A stretch of 6,678 nucleotides of DNA, from assembly GCA_028293005.1 (NCBI GenBank), contig JAQGLH010000242.1, positions 1 to 6,678 on the forward strand. Direction: 5' to 3'. Below, one piece after another: positions 1 to 6,678 of the stretch (position 1 is its first letter; each line of letters opens with the position of its first letter). The notes beneath the pieces are model-generated. The model did no database searches, was not told where the DNA came from, and worked only from the letters and a program-made list of their open reading frames with translations. Origin of the DNA: Alphaproteobacteria bacterium. Lineage in GTDB: Bacteria > Pseudomonadota > Alphaproteobacteria > Sphingomonadales > Sphingomonadaceae. Both the position numbers and the translations under genes were made by a program.

Positions 1-1
1 C

Positions 2-787
2 CGCGTTCCCGGCCCCGGCAAGCTGCGCATGGTCTGGGAAGGCGAGAATGGCGAGCGGATCGAGGAGGAAGTGTTCGACTTCCCGGGCTCTGGCGTCGCG
101 ATGGGCATGTACAATCTCGACGATTCGATCCGCGACTTCGCCCGCGCGAGCTTCAATTACGGCCTCGCACGCGGTTGGCCGGTCTATCTTTCGACCAAGA
201 ACACGATCCTCAAAGCCTATGACGGTCGCTTCAAGGATCTGTTCGAGGAAGTGTTCAACGCCGAGTTCAAGACGCAGTTCGACGCGGCCGGCATCGTCTA
301 TGAGCATCGCCTGATCGACGACATGGTCGCATCGGCACTCAAATGGTCGGGCAAGTTCGTCTGGGCCTGCAAGAATTACGACGGCGACGTCCAGTCCGAC
401 CAGGTCGCGCAGGGCTTCGGCTCGCTCGGGCTGATGACCTCGGTCCTGATGACGCCCGACGGCAAGACGATCGAGGCCGAGGCGGCGCACGGCACCGTCA
501 CCCGCCATTACCGCATGCACCAGGCGGGCAAGGCGACTTCGACCAACCCGATCGCGTCGATCTTCGCCTGGACCGGCGGGCTCAAATATCGCGGCAAGTT
601 CGACGACACCCCCGAAGTCACCCGCTTCGCCGAAACGCTCGAGCGCGTCTGCATCGAGACCGTCGAGAGCGGCAAGATGACCAAGGATCTCGCGATCCTG
701 ATCGGCCCCGACCAGAGCTGGATGACGACAGAGCAATTCTTCGAGGCGGTCCGGTCGAACCTCGAACAGGCGATGGCTGTCGCCTGA
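2..787 (+). CDS. icd: NADP-dependent isocitrate dehydrogenase, 5'-truncated by window edge
   Basis: The enzyme oxidatively decarboxylates isocitrate to 2-oxoglutarate with NADP+ in the cytoplasmic TCA cycle. The open frame runs from base 2 to a TGA at 785-787, giving 261 visible residues. It begins at RVPGPGKLR, which aligns near residue 145 of human IDH1, so about 145 N-terminal residues, including the first substrate-binding arginines, lie left of the window. The first internal ATG (29) is not the start. Numbering from the first visible codon, the hallmarks are STKNT (64-68, substrate-binding Lys and Thr), YEHRLIDD (100-107), the metal-binding IDH signature NYDGDVQSD (125-133), and [12 protein letters not shown] (160-171, NADP-binding region), followed by [12 protein letters not shown]. 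These match the eukaryote-like homodimeric IDH subfamily typical of alphaproteobacteria, not the E. coli type. The C-terminus is intact. A strong hairpin begins seven bases after the stop. Assignment is very secure. Confidence 0.97.
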   Translation, partial: RVPGPGKLRMVWEGENGERIEEEVFDFPGSGVAMGMYNLDDSIRDFARASFNYGLARGWPVYLSTKNTILKAYDGRFKDLFEEVFNAEFKTQFDAAGIVYEHRLIDDMVASALKWSGKFVWACKNYDGDVQSDQVAQGFGSLGLMTSVLMTPDGKTIEAEAAHGTVTRHYRMHQAGKATSTNPIASIFAWTGGLKYRGKFDDTPEVTRFAETLERVCIETVESGKMTKDLAILIGPDQSWMTTEQFFEAVRSNLEQAMAVA

Positions 788-793
788 GTGTGA

Positions 794-831
794 GCGACGG
801 TGGCGTCTCCAATGCGGGACGCCACCGTCGC
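794..831. terminator. Strong GC-rich hairpin between convergent icd and monooxygenase genes
   Basis: Bases 794-807 and 818-831 are perfect 14-bp inverted repeats (arm GCGACGGTGGCGTC). The stem can continue inward by a U-G wobble and a C-G pair to a six-base loop, CAATGC. It starts seven bases after the icd stop and lies 26 bases beyond the monooxygenase stop on the other strand, so it could end or protect transcripts from both sides. Neither strand has a run of T after the stem, so it is not a textbook intrinsic terminator. A 3'-end stabilising hairpin is the main alternative. The structure is seen directly; its role is inferred. Confidence 0.6.
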
Positions 832-856
832 GCGCCCAACGACGTCGTTCCCTTTG

Positions 857-2107
857 TCAGGCCTTCGGCGAACGGACGTGCTCGGGCCGAATGCCGAAGC
901 CGAGGAATGCCGCCGGAATGCGGCGGAGTAGCGGGAAGCGCGCAAGCAGCCGCAGCGCCAGCGGCGTCTTCACCGGCCCGGCGCCGGCGAGCAGCGGCGT
1001 GATGATCCTTTTCTGCGCGGCATTCTGAAAGGCCTGAATCGCGCGAACCTGAAGCATCCGCCGCGCCCTCACCTTATGGAGCAGGCGGTCGACCATTTCC
1101 CCGTTCGCCATTGGTCCGGCGAGCAAGTTCGCGGCGGCGACGGCATCCTGGATCGCGACGTTGATGCCGACCCCGCCGATCGGGGACATTGCATGCGCGG
1201 CATCGCCGATCACCAGCAGCCCGGGCTCGTGCCAGCGCTCGAGCCGGTCGAGCCCGACCGTGAGCAGCTTGACCTCGTCCCAGCTTGCGACCGCATCGAC
1301 CTCAACCGCGAGCATCGGTGCTCGTTGCGCGACGTCACGGCGAAAAGAGTCGAGCCCGCGCGCCCGGACCGCCTCGGCCTGTCCTTTGGGAAAGACGTAG
1401 GCGCATTGCCAATAATCGCCGCGGTCGATCAGCGCGATGATGCGGCCGCGCGTGAAAATCCCGGTGGTCTCGTTTTTGGAGGTCGGCGCTTTGGGGACGC
1501 GAAACCAGAAGACGTCCATCGGCGCGCCGAGCTCTCGCAGCGGCAGCTGCGCCGCCTCGCGCAGCAATGACCGGCGGCCGTCGGCGGCGATCACCAGCTT
1601 TGCGCCGATCCGGCGCTCCGCACCCTCGTGGCGGTAGGCGATCCCGGCGACCCTGCCCCGCTCGCGGACCAGACCGGTCGCCTCAGCTTCCGTCAGCAGG
1701 CGGAAGCGGGGATAAGCCCGCGCTTCGTCGGCTATGAAATCAAGGAAATCCCATTGCGGCATCAGCGCGGTGAAGTTCCAGCGCGGGTCGAAATGAGAGA
1801 AATCGGCGACCTCGATCAGGCGGTCACCGATATAGGCCCTGATATCATAGATGCGGTTGTGCGGCCGCTTCAGGAAGCGCTCGAGCAAGCCCAACTCGTG
1901 GAGCAGCCTCAAGGTCGAGGGATGGACGGTGTCGCCTCGGAAATCGCGCAGGAAATCCTCGTGCTTCTCGAGCACGATCGTCGGCACGCCGGCACGGGCG
2001 AACAGGAGCCCGGCGACCATGCCGGCAGGGCCGCCGCCGACTATGCAAAGATCGGTGTGATGATCTGGGCAAAGATCAGTCTGAAGATCTGGCGTTTCTT
2101 GCCTCAT
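857..2107 (-). CDS. FAD-dependent monooxygenase (UbiH/PHBH-type aromatic hydroxylase family)
   Basis: This 416-residue protein has the full layout of group A flavoprotein hydroxylases, which use NAD(P)H and O2 to hydroxylate aromatic or quinone-like substrates. The Rossmann FAD motif is GGGPAG (24-29), with the strand-end acid E47 (VLEK). RGDTVHPSTL lies at 57-66, the DG motif at 176-177 (AADGRRS), and the ribityl-binding GD motif at 301-302 (VIGDAAHAMSPIGGVGIN). Length is typical of the family. The substrate cannot be read from sequence; no ubiquinone-pathway neighbour supports a ubi gene name. I chose the ATG at 2105-2107, which leaves 39 bp to the divergent antiporter. An in-frame GTG directly before it and an ATG at 2135-2137 are alternatives, and none has a strong Shine-Dalgarno sequence. 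The frame stays open to 2731, but that part is antisense to the antiporter. Residues 6-21 are an 8-residue tandem repeat. Confidence 0.9.
   Translation of the reverse strand: MRQETPDLQTDLCPDHHTDLCIVGGGPAGMVAGLLFARAGVPTIVLEKHEDFLRDFRGDTVHPSTLRLLHELGLLERFLKRPHNRIYDIRAYIGDRLIEVADFSHFDPRWNFTALMPQWDFLDFIADEARAYPRFRLLTEAEATGLVRERGRVAGIAYRHEGAERRIGAKLVIAADGRRSLLREAAQLPLRELGAPMDVFWFRVPKAPTSKNETTGIFTRGRIIALIDRGDYWQCAYVFPKGQAEAVRARGLDSFRRDVAQRAPMLAVEVDAVASWDEVKLLTVGLDRLERWHEPGLLVIGDAAHAMSPIGGVGINVAIQDAVAAANLLAGPMANGEMVDRLLHKVRARRMLQVRAIQAFQNAAQKRIITPLLAGAGPVKTPLALRLLARFPLLRRIPAAFLGFGIRPEHVRSPKA
2045..2092 (-). repeat. 24-bp tandem direct repeat, two copies, inside the monooxygenase N-terminus
   Basis: Bases 2045-2068 and 2069-2092 are adjacent 24-bp copies that match at 21 of 24 positions, with differences at unit positions 10, 13 and 17. 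The unit length is a multiple of three, so the frame is kept. In the protein it reads PDLQTDLC (residues 6-13) followed by PDHHTDLC (14-21). The second copy runs into the first beta strand of the FAD-binding fold (TDLCIVGGG), so the first copy is a spare N-terminal extension. Replication slippage is the likely origin, and the three differences imply it is not very recent. Confidence 0.85.
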
Positions 2108-2146
2108 CACCGCTGACTTTCGCGCGCAAAGCGGCATAAAGGCAAT
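2108..2146. promoter_or_regulatory. Short divergent intergenic region between monooxygenase and antiporter
   Basis: Only 39 bp separate the two divergent start codons, fewer than two independent promoters with leaders normally need. On the + strand AAAGG at 2138-2142 lies four bases before the antiporter ATG and is a plausible ribosome binding site. A weak sigma70-like pair on the + strand is CTGACT (2113-2118), 16 bp, CATAAA (2135-2140). It would start transcription at or beside the ATG and so conflicts with use of that Shine-Dalgarno site. The real promoters may therefore lie inside the opposing coding sequences. I see no clear operator repeat here. Confidence 0.4.
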
Positions 2147-3937
2147 ATGGCGAACGGATTCCAGACAAGCGGGCTCAGCGATGCCTTGGTCATCCTGGGT
2201 GCAGCCGGGATCGTGATTCCCGCCTTCGCCCGGATGCGGATCAGCCCCGTGATCGGGTTCATCCTGGTGGGGGTGCTGGTCGGCCCGGCAGGCCTGGGCG
2301 CGATGACCGACCATCATCCCTGGCTGAACTACATCACCATCTCCAATCCGCACGCGATCGAGCCGTTCGCCGAGTTCGGCATCATCCTCCTGCTCTTCTC
2401 GATCGGGCTCGAGCTGTCGTTCCGTCGCCTGTGGACGATGCGGCGGCTGGTGTTCGGCACCGGCGCGGCCGAATTGCTCGTCTCCGCCGCGCTGATCGGC
2501 GCGATGCTCCACGTCATGGGCCAGGGATGGAGCGGCGCGATCGGCCTCGGCCTCGCGCTGTCGCTGTCCTCGACCGCCTTGGTCCTTCCACTGGTCGGCA
2601 CCAGCAGCCCCGTCGGGCGCTCCGCGCTCGCGATGCTGCTGTTCGAGGATCTCGCGATCGTCCCGATCATCTTCGCGCTCGGAGCGATGGCGCCTTACGC
2701 GCAGTCGGACGGCTGGAACGGCATCGTCCAAACCGTCTTGCTAGGAAGCGCCGTGATCGCCGCGATGCTCGTGCTCGGCCGCATCTTCCTGCCCGGCATG
2801 TTCGCGCAAGCCGCGCGCACCAAAAGTCCCGAGCTGTTCTTCGCGGCTAGCCTGGTCGTCGTCATCATGGCGAGCCTTGCGACGGCGGCGGTCGGGCTGT
2901 CACCGATCATGGGCGCGCTGATCGCGGGGATATTGATCGCCGAGACCGACTATCGAAGCGAGGTCGAGGTGATCACGGCGCCGTTCCGCGGGCTTGCGCT
3001 CGGGATCTTCCTGATCACGGTCGGGATGAGCGTCGATCTGCGGATCGTCTTTGCCAATTGGGACGAGATAGCGCTCGCCGTGGTCGGGGTGCTGCTGCTC
3101 AAGGCGATCGTCACCGCCGGGCTGCTGCGGCTGGGCGGTGCCCGCGCGGCAGTCGCCGCGGAAACCGGCGTCCTGATGTCCTCCCCGTCCGAGACCACGT
3201 TGATCGTGCTCGGCGCCGCGACCACCGCGCAGCTGATCAGCGCCGAGACGGCCGCTTTCTGGCAGATCGTGACTGCGATCGGCCTGACCGTCACACCGTT
3301 GCTCGCCAAGCTTGGGCAGATCGCCGCGCGGCGCGTCAATCGGCGCGCCGAGCCCGAGCCGCCCAACCTCGACGGGGGCGGCGACGAACCCACCGTCGTC
3401 ATCATCGGCTTCGGCCGGGTCGGACGGATGGTCGCGGAGATGCTCGCGGCGCACGGGCGCAGCTATCTCGCGATCGATTCGAACATCGACACGGTCGTAT
3501 CGGCGCGGCGCGAAGGCTTCGTGGTCAGCTTCGGCGATGTCGCCCGGCCCGAATTCGTCGATCGGCTCAACCTCAGCCACGCCAACGCGCTGGTGCTGAC
3601 GATGGACGATCCGGTGATGACCGCACGACTGACGCGGCGGGTGCGCGGGTCCTGCCCCGAGCTGACGATCGTCGCTCGGGCGCGCGACGCCGATCATGCC
3701 GCGATGCTCTATCGCGCCGGCGCGACCGACGCGGTGCCCGAGACGCTCGAATCGTCGCTGCAGCTTTCCGAAGCGGTGCTGGTCGATCTCGGCATCGCGA
3801 TGGGACCGGTGATCGCGTCGATCCACGAGAAGCGGGCCGATCTGCGCAAGGAGATCATGAAGCTGGCCGAGATCGAGAAGGAGCCGCGACTCCAGAGGCG
3901 GCGGCTCAGCGCACCCGGCGACGTCCCGGCGCCTTAG
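2147..3937 (+). CDS. Kef-like CPA2 cation:proton antiporter with C-terminal TrkA-N (RCK) domain
   Basis: This 596-residue inner-membrane protein should exchange K+ or Na+ for protons. Residues 10-390 hold about 12-13 hydrophobic segments in the CPA2 fold. They include ISPVIGFILVGVLVGP (32-47), FGIILLLFSIGLELS (77-91), ALSLSSTALVLPLVG (137-151) and the ion-site helix LLFEDLAIVPII (164-175), with D168 as the expected essential aspartate. SPIMGALIAGILIAETDYRS (252-271) and GIFLITVGMSVDL (286-298) follow. A linker rich in E, P and R leads to an RCK/KTN domain from about 416, with the nucleotide-binding motif GFGRVG (421-426), strand-end acid D444, FGD (462-464) and IVARARDADH (508-517). The ATG at 2147 is preceded by AAAGG and begins just before the first membrane helix. 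The site has ED where KefC has QD, and the KefC acidic loop is degenerate, so I avoid the symbols kefB and kefC. Family is secure; transported ion and gating ligand are not. Confidence 0.93.
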   Translation: MANGFQTSGLSDALVILGAAGIVIPAFARMRISPVIGFILVGVLVGPAGLGAMTDHHPWLNYITISNPHAIEPFAEFGIILLLFSIGLELSFRRLWTMRRLVFGTGAAELLVSAALIGAMLHVMGQGWSGAIGLGLALSLSSTALVLPLVGTSSPVGRSALAMLLFEDLAIVPIIFALGAMAPYAQSDGWNGIVQTVLLGSAVIAAMLVLGRIFLPGMFAQAARTKSPELFFAASLVVVIMASLATAAVGLSPIMGALIAGILIAETDYRSEVEVITAPFRGLALGIFLITVGMSVDLRIVFANWDEIALAVVGVLLLKAIVTAGLLRLGGARAAVAAETGVLMSSPSETTLIVLGAATTAQLISAETAAFWQIVTAIGLTVTPLLAKLGQIAARRVNRRAEPEPPNLDGGGDEPTVVIIGFGRVGRMVAEMLAAHGRSYLAIDSNIDTVVSARREGFVVSFGDVARPEFVDRLNLSHANALVLTMDDPVMTARLTRRVRGSCPELTIVARARDADHAAMLYRAGATDAVPETLESSLQLSEAVLVDLGIAMGPVIASIHEKRADLRKEIMKLAEIEKEPRLQRRRLSAPGDVPAP

Positions 3938-3941
3938 CGCC
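3928..3941 (+). terminator. Small hairpin over the antiporter stop codon
   Basis: GGCGC (3928-3932) and GCGCC (3937-3941) form a perfect 5-bp stem with a CTTA loop that spans the TAG stop. It is followed by a pyrimidine-rich stretch, TTCCTCCCCC, and then CGCTTTT. This could be a weak terminator for the antiporter, but the stem is short, the tail is C-rich, and such inverted repeats are common by chance in GC-rich DNA. Confidence 0.25.
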
Positions 3942-4055
3942 TTCCTCCCCCGCTTTTGCAGACAGGGGAACCACACGAACTGTGGTGGTGGAGGCTCATC
4001 GGCGCGAACTCGTCCACCGCCTCGTGGTCATCTCCCGGAGAACCGGGAAGGAATT
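3938..4055. other. Convergent intergenic region with short hairpins, no gene
   Basis: This 118-bp gap separates the 3' ends of the antiporter (+) and alaS (-). I see no credible start, ribosome binding site or conserved peptide in it. It holds two clean hairpins. One is ACCACA/TGTGGT (3970-3975 with 3981-3986, loop CGAAC). The other is TCCCGG/CCGGGA (4033-4038 with 4043-4048, four-base loop), which begins seven bases beyond the alaS stop on the - strand. GAGGC (3991-3995) and GCCTC (4019-4023) can also pair. No stem is followed by a T-tract on either strand, so any terminator role is uncertain. Confidence 0.5.
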
Positions 4056-6677
4056 CTATGCCGCGATCGCCTCGCTTTCGAGCGCCTCGCGGACTGCGAC
4101 CAACGCCTGTTCGGCCTTCGCCCCATCGGGACCCCCGCCCTGCGCCATGTCGCGACGCCCGCCGCCGCCCTGCCCGCCGAGCGCAGCAACGGCGCGTTTG
4201 ACGAGATCGACCGCGTCGCGCCTTGCAGACAGGTCGTCAGTCACCCCGACGGCGACGCTGGCGCGGCCGTCGTTGACCGCAACCAACGCGACAACGCCCG
4301 AGCCGACCCGCTTCTTGGCATCGTCGACGAGGCCGCGCAGGCCCTTCGGATCGAGCCCGTCGATCACCTGGCCGATGAAGCCGTGGCCGCCGACCGTCTC
4401 GCTCGCCTGAGGCTGGGCCGCGGTGCCGCCGCCGCCAAGCGCAAGCGCTTTCTTCGCCTCGGCGAGCTCGCGCTCGAGCCGGCGGCGATCCTCGATCAGG
4501 GCGGCGACCCGCGCCGGAACGTCCTCGGGCGCCGACTTGAGCGTCGCGGCCGCCTGCTTGAGCCGCTCCTCGCGGTCGGTCAGCCATTTGCGCGCGGCTT
4601 CGCCGGTCAGAGCCTCGATGCGGCGCACCCCCGAGGCGACCGCGCTTTCCGAGACGATCTTGAACAGCGCGATGTCGCCGAGCGCGTTGACGTGAGTGCC
4701 GCCGCACAATTCGACCGAATAGCTTGCGTCGCTGCCGCGTCCCATCGCGAGGACGCGCACCTCGTCGCCATATTTCTCGCCGAACAGCGCCATCGCGCCC
4801 GCGGCGATCGCCTCGTCCGGGGTCATCAGCCGCGTCGTGACGACGTCGTTTTCGCGGATATGCGCGTTCACCTCGGTTTCGACCGCATCGATGTCTTCGG
4901 GCGTCAGCGCCTTGGGATGCGAGAAATCGAACCGCAGCCGGTCTGCCGCCACGAGGCTGCCCTTTTGGGTGACGTGCGAGCCGAGCCGATGGCGCAGCGC
5001 GGCGTGGAGCAGGTGGGTCGCCGAATGATTGGCGCGGATGTGGGCGCGACGCGCCGCATCGACGTTCAGCCTCACCGGCTCGCCGACCTTGATCGTGCCC
5101 GCTCGGATCGCGGCGCGATGCGCGTGCAGGCGGCCGAGCGGCTTCGACGTGTCGGTCACCTCGGCGTCGAGCCCGTCGTCGTTGCCGATCCGGCCGGCAT
5201 CGCCGGCCTGGCCTCCGCTTTCGCCGTAGAACGGAGTCTGGTTGGTGATCACCACCACGTCCTCGCCGGCACCGGCCTGGGCGACGCGCTTACCGTCTTT
5301 GACCAGGGCAAGCACCTGGCCCTCGCCCTCATGGCCGGCATAGCCGGTGAATTCGGTCGCGCCATGCTCCTCGGCGATGTCGAACCAGATATCGTCGGAC
5401 GCCTTGTCGCCCGAGCCCTTCCAGGCGGCGCGCGCCGCGGCCTTCTGCTCGGCCATGGCGGCATCGAAGCCGGCGCGGTCGAGGCCGATATCCTGCGCGC
5501 GAAGAGCGTCCTCGGTGAGATCGTAAGGGAAGCCGAACGTGTCGTAGAGGCGGAAGGCGACGTCGCCTGGCAAGGTGTCGCCGGCCTTCATTCCTGCGGT
5601 CGCCTCGTCGAGCAGCCGCAGCCCCTTGTCGAGCGTCTGGCGGAAACGGATCTCCTCCAGCTTGAGCGTCTCCTCGATCAACGGCTGCGCCCGCACCAGC
5701 TCGGGATAAGCGGCCCCCATCTCCGCGGTCAGCGCGGGGACGAGACGGTGCATCAAGGGTTCGGGAGCGCCAAGCAGATGCGCGTGACGCATCGCGCGGC
5801 GCATGATCCGCCGCAGCACATAGCCCCTGCCCTCGTTCGCCGGCAGCACGCCGTCGGCGACGAGGAAGCCTGCGGCGCGGAGATGATCGGCGATCACGCG
5901 ATGGCTCGCCTGCTGCGCGCCGTGGGTCGGGGTCTTGGTGAGCTCGCCGCTCGCCGCGATCAGCGCCTTGAACGTGTCGGTCTCGTAATTGTCGTGAACG
6001 CCCTGCAGGACCGCGGCGATACGCTCGAGGCCCATGCCGGTGTCGATCGACGGATGCGGCAGGGCGACGCGCGTGGCCGGGTCGACCTGCTCATACTGCA
6101 TGAAGACGAGGTTCCAGATCTCGACGAACCGGTCGCCGTCCTCGTCGGGCGAACCCGGGGGGCCGCCGGGGATATGCGCGCCGTGATCGTAGAATATCTC
6201 CGAGCAGGGCCCGCACGGGCCAGTGTCGCCCATCGCCCAGAAATTGTCCGAGGTCGGGATCCGGATGATTCGTGATTCGGGCAGTCCCGCGATCTTGCGC
6301 CAGAGGTCATAGGCATCGTCGTCGGTGTGGTAGACGGTCGCGGTCAGCCGCTCGGGATCGAGGCCCCAATTCTTCGTGAGCAAGGTCCAGGCGTGATCGA
6401 TCGCCTGTTCCTTGAAATAGTCGCCGAACGAGAAATTGCCGAGCATCTCGAAGAAGGTGTGATGCCGCGCGGTGTAGCCGACGTTGTCGAGATCATTGTG
6501 CTTGCCGCCTGCGCGGACGCACTTCTGGCTCGACGTCGCGGTCGAATAGGACCGCGTCTCGAGCCCGGTGAAGACGTTCTTGAACGGCACCATACCCGCA
6601 TTGACGAACATCAAGGTCGGATCGTTATGCGGCACCAACGGCGCCGACGGGACGACGCTGTGGCCCTCGCGTCCGAA
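4056..6677 (-). CDS. alaS: Alanyl-tRNA synthetase, N-terminal ~15 residues beyond window
   Basis: This class II synthetase charges tRNA-Ala with alanine in the cytoplasm and hydrolyses mischarged Ser- and Gly-tRNA-Ala. There are 873 visible residues, ending at a TAG (4056-4058 on +). The frame stays open to the right edge and begins [11 protein letters not shown], which aligns near residue 16 of E. coli AlaRS, so the start codon lies outside; a TTG at 6636-6638 is internal. Numbering from the first visible codon, the catalytic domain has [13 protein letters not shown] (55-67), [15 protein letters not shown] (74-88), [13 protein letters not shown] (150-162) and [11 protein letters not shown] (214-224). 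The tRNA-recognition segment has [15 protein letters not shown] (281-295). The editing domain keeps its zinc ligands in HSATH (H551, H555) and CGGTH (C658, H662). A charged helical linker leads to the C-Ala domain, with the glycine-rich [15 protein letters not shown] near the end. All domains are intact. Confidence 0.98.
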   Translation of the reverse strand, partial: FGREGHSVVPSAPLVPHNDPTLMFVNAGMVPFKNVFTGLETRSYSTATSSQKCVRAGGKHNDLDNVGYTARHHTFFEMLGNFSFGDYFKEQAIDHAWTLLTKNWGLDPERLTATVYHTDDDAYDLWRKIAGLPESRIIRIPTSDNFWAMGDTGPCGPCSEIFYDHGAHIPGGPPGSPDEDGDRFVEIWNLVFMQYEQVDPATRVALPHPSIDTGMGLERIAAVLQGVHDNYETDTFKALIAASGELTKTPTHGAQQASHRVIADHLRAAGFLVADGVLPANEGRGYVLRRIMRRAMRHAHLLGAPEPLMHRLVPALTAEMGAAYPELVRAQPLIEETLKLEEIRFRQTLDKGLRLLDEATAGMKAGDTLPGDVAFRLYDTFGFPYDLTEDALRAQDIGLDRAGFDAAMAEQKAAARAAWKGSGDKASDDIWFDIAEEHGATEFTGYAGHEGEGQVLALVKDGKRVAQAGAGEDVVVITNQTPFYGESGGQAGDAGRIGNDDGLDAEVTDTSKPLGRLHAHRAAIRAGTIKVGEPVRLNVDAARRAHIRANHSATHLLHAALRHRLGSHVTQKGSLVAADRLRFDFSHPKALTPEDIDAVETEVNAHIRENDVVTTRLMTPDEAIAAGAMALFGEKYGDEVRVLAMGRGSDASYSVELCGGTHVNALGDIALFKIVSESAVASGVRRIEALTGEAARKWLTDREERLKQAAATLKSAPEDVPARVAALIEDRRRLERELAEAKKALALGGGGTAAQPQASETVGGHGFIGQVIDGLDPKGLRGLVDDAKKRVGSGVVALVAVNDGRASVAVGVTDDLSARRDAVDLVKRAVAALGGQGGGGRRDMAQGGGPDGAKAEQALVAVREALESEAIAA

Positions 6678-6678
6678 A

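Noticed and set aside
838..849. Perfect 12-bp palindrome AACGACGTCGTT between the hairpin and the monooxygenase stop
   Set aside because: It lies at convergent 3' ends, far from any promoter, so an operator role is unlikely; a palindrome this size can occur by chance.
508..945. 145-codon - strand open frame antisense to the end of icd
   Set aside because: It overlaps both the certain icd 3' end and the monooxygenase 3' end and has no recognisable motif.
2108..2731. 624-codon reading of the monooxygenase frame extending 208 codons upstream on the - strand
   Set aside because: The extra part is antisense to the antiporter's first membrane helices, has a low-complexity D/R/H/Q-rich composition typical of the antisense of GC-rich coding DNA, and the family fold starts only near residue 19 of the shorter protein.
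2900..3976. 358-codon - strand open frame antisense to the antiporter
   Set aside because: It is a shadow frame with D/R/H/G-rich composition and no domain; the sense strand has unmistakable CPA2 and TrkA-N motifs.
3058..4410. 450-codon + strand open frame running from the antiporter through the intergenic gap into alaS
   Set aside because: It is an out-of-frame overlap with the antiporter, with arginine-rich low-complexity sequence. The stretch over the gap reads like a peptide but has no start, ribosome binding site or family match that I recognise.
4383..6275. 630-codon open frame on the + strand across alaS
   Set aside because: It is the antisense shadow of the secure alaS gene, kept open by high GC. 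Its sequence is rich in R, A, G and D and shows no recognisable domain.
6599..6638. TTG at 6636-6638 as the alaS start
   Set aside because: The frame continues upstream to the window edge with residues conserved in AlaRS ([19 protein letters not shown]), so the true start is outside the window.
1..6678. tRNA, rRNA, CRISPR array, insertion sequence, toxin-antitoxin or defence genes
   Set aside because: No cloverleaf, spaced repeats, transposase motifs or terminal repeats were seen on either strand; nearly all bases are accounted for by four ordinary genes.

Overview
This is GC-rich DNA whose codons strongly favour G or C in the third position. The gene content and protein sequences point to an alphaproteobacterial chromosome, most likely Sphingomonadales. 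The eukaryotic-like NADP isocitrate dehydrogenase and the style of the FAD hydroxylase and the antiporter fit that placement. This is inference from sequence style; no search was run.

Layout from left to right: (1) bases 2-787, + strand, the C-terminal two thirds of NADP-dependent isocitrate dehydrogenase (icd), with its 5' end outside the window. (2) A near-perfect GC-rich hairpin at 794-831 in the 69-bp gap between convergent genes. (3) 857-2107, - strand, a complete FAD-dependent, UbiH/PHBH-type aromatic-ring monooxygenase with an in-frame 24-bp tandem duplication at its N-terminus. (4) A 39-bp divergent gap at 2108-2146. (5) 2147-3937, + strand, a complete Kef-like CPA2 cation:proton antiporter with a C-terminal TrkA-N (RCK/KTN) domain. 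(6) A 118-bp convergent gap at 3938-4055 holding several short hairpins and no gene. (7) 4056-6677, - strand, alanyl-tRNA synthetase (alaS), complete except for roughly the first 15 residues, which lie past the right edge.

The four genes alternate in strand (+, -, +, -), so none share an operon inside this window. Two junctions are convergent and carry hairpins without clear U-tracts. One is divergent and very tight, so the monooxygenase and the antiporter must share a regulatory region or take their promoters from each other's coding sequence. icd (TCA cycle) and alaS (translation) are housekeeping genes, and the monooxygenase/antiporter pair between them looks like the more variable part of the locus.

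I see no mobile element, CRISPR array, tRNA, rRNA, phage gene or convincing new system. The points most worth a second look are the 24-bp duplication in the monooxygenase, the antiporter's departures from the KefC regulatory and ion-site motifs, and the long hairpin after icd.
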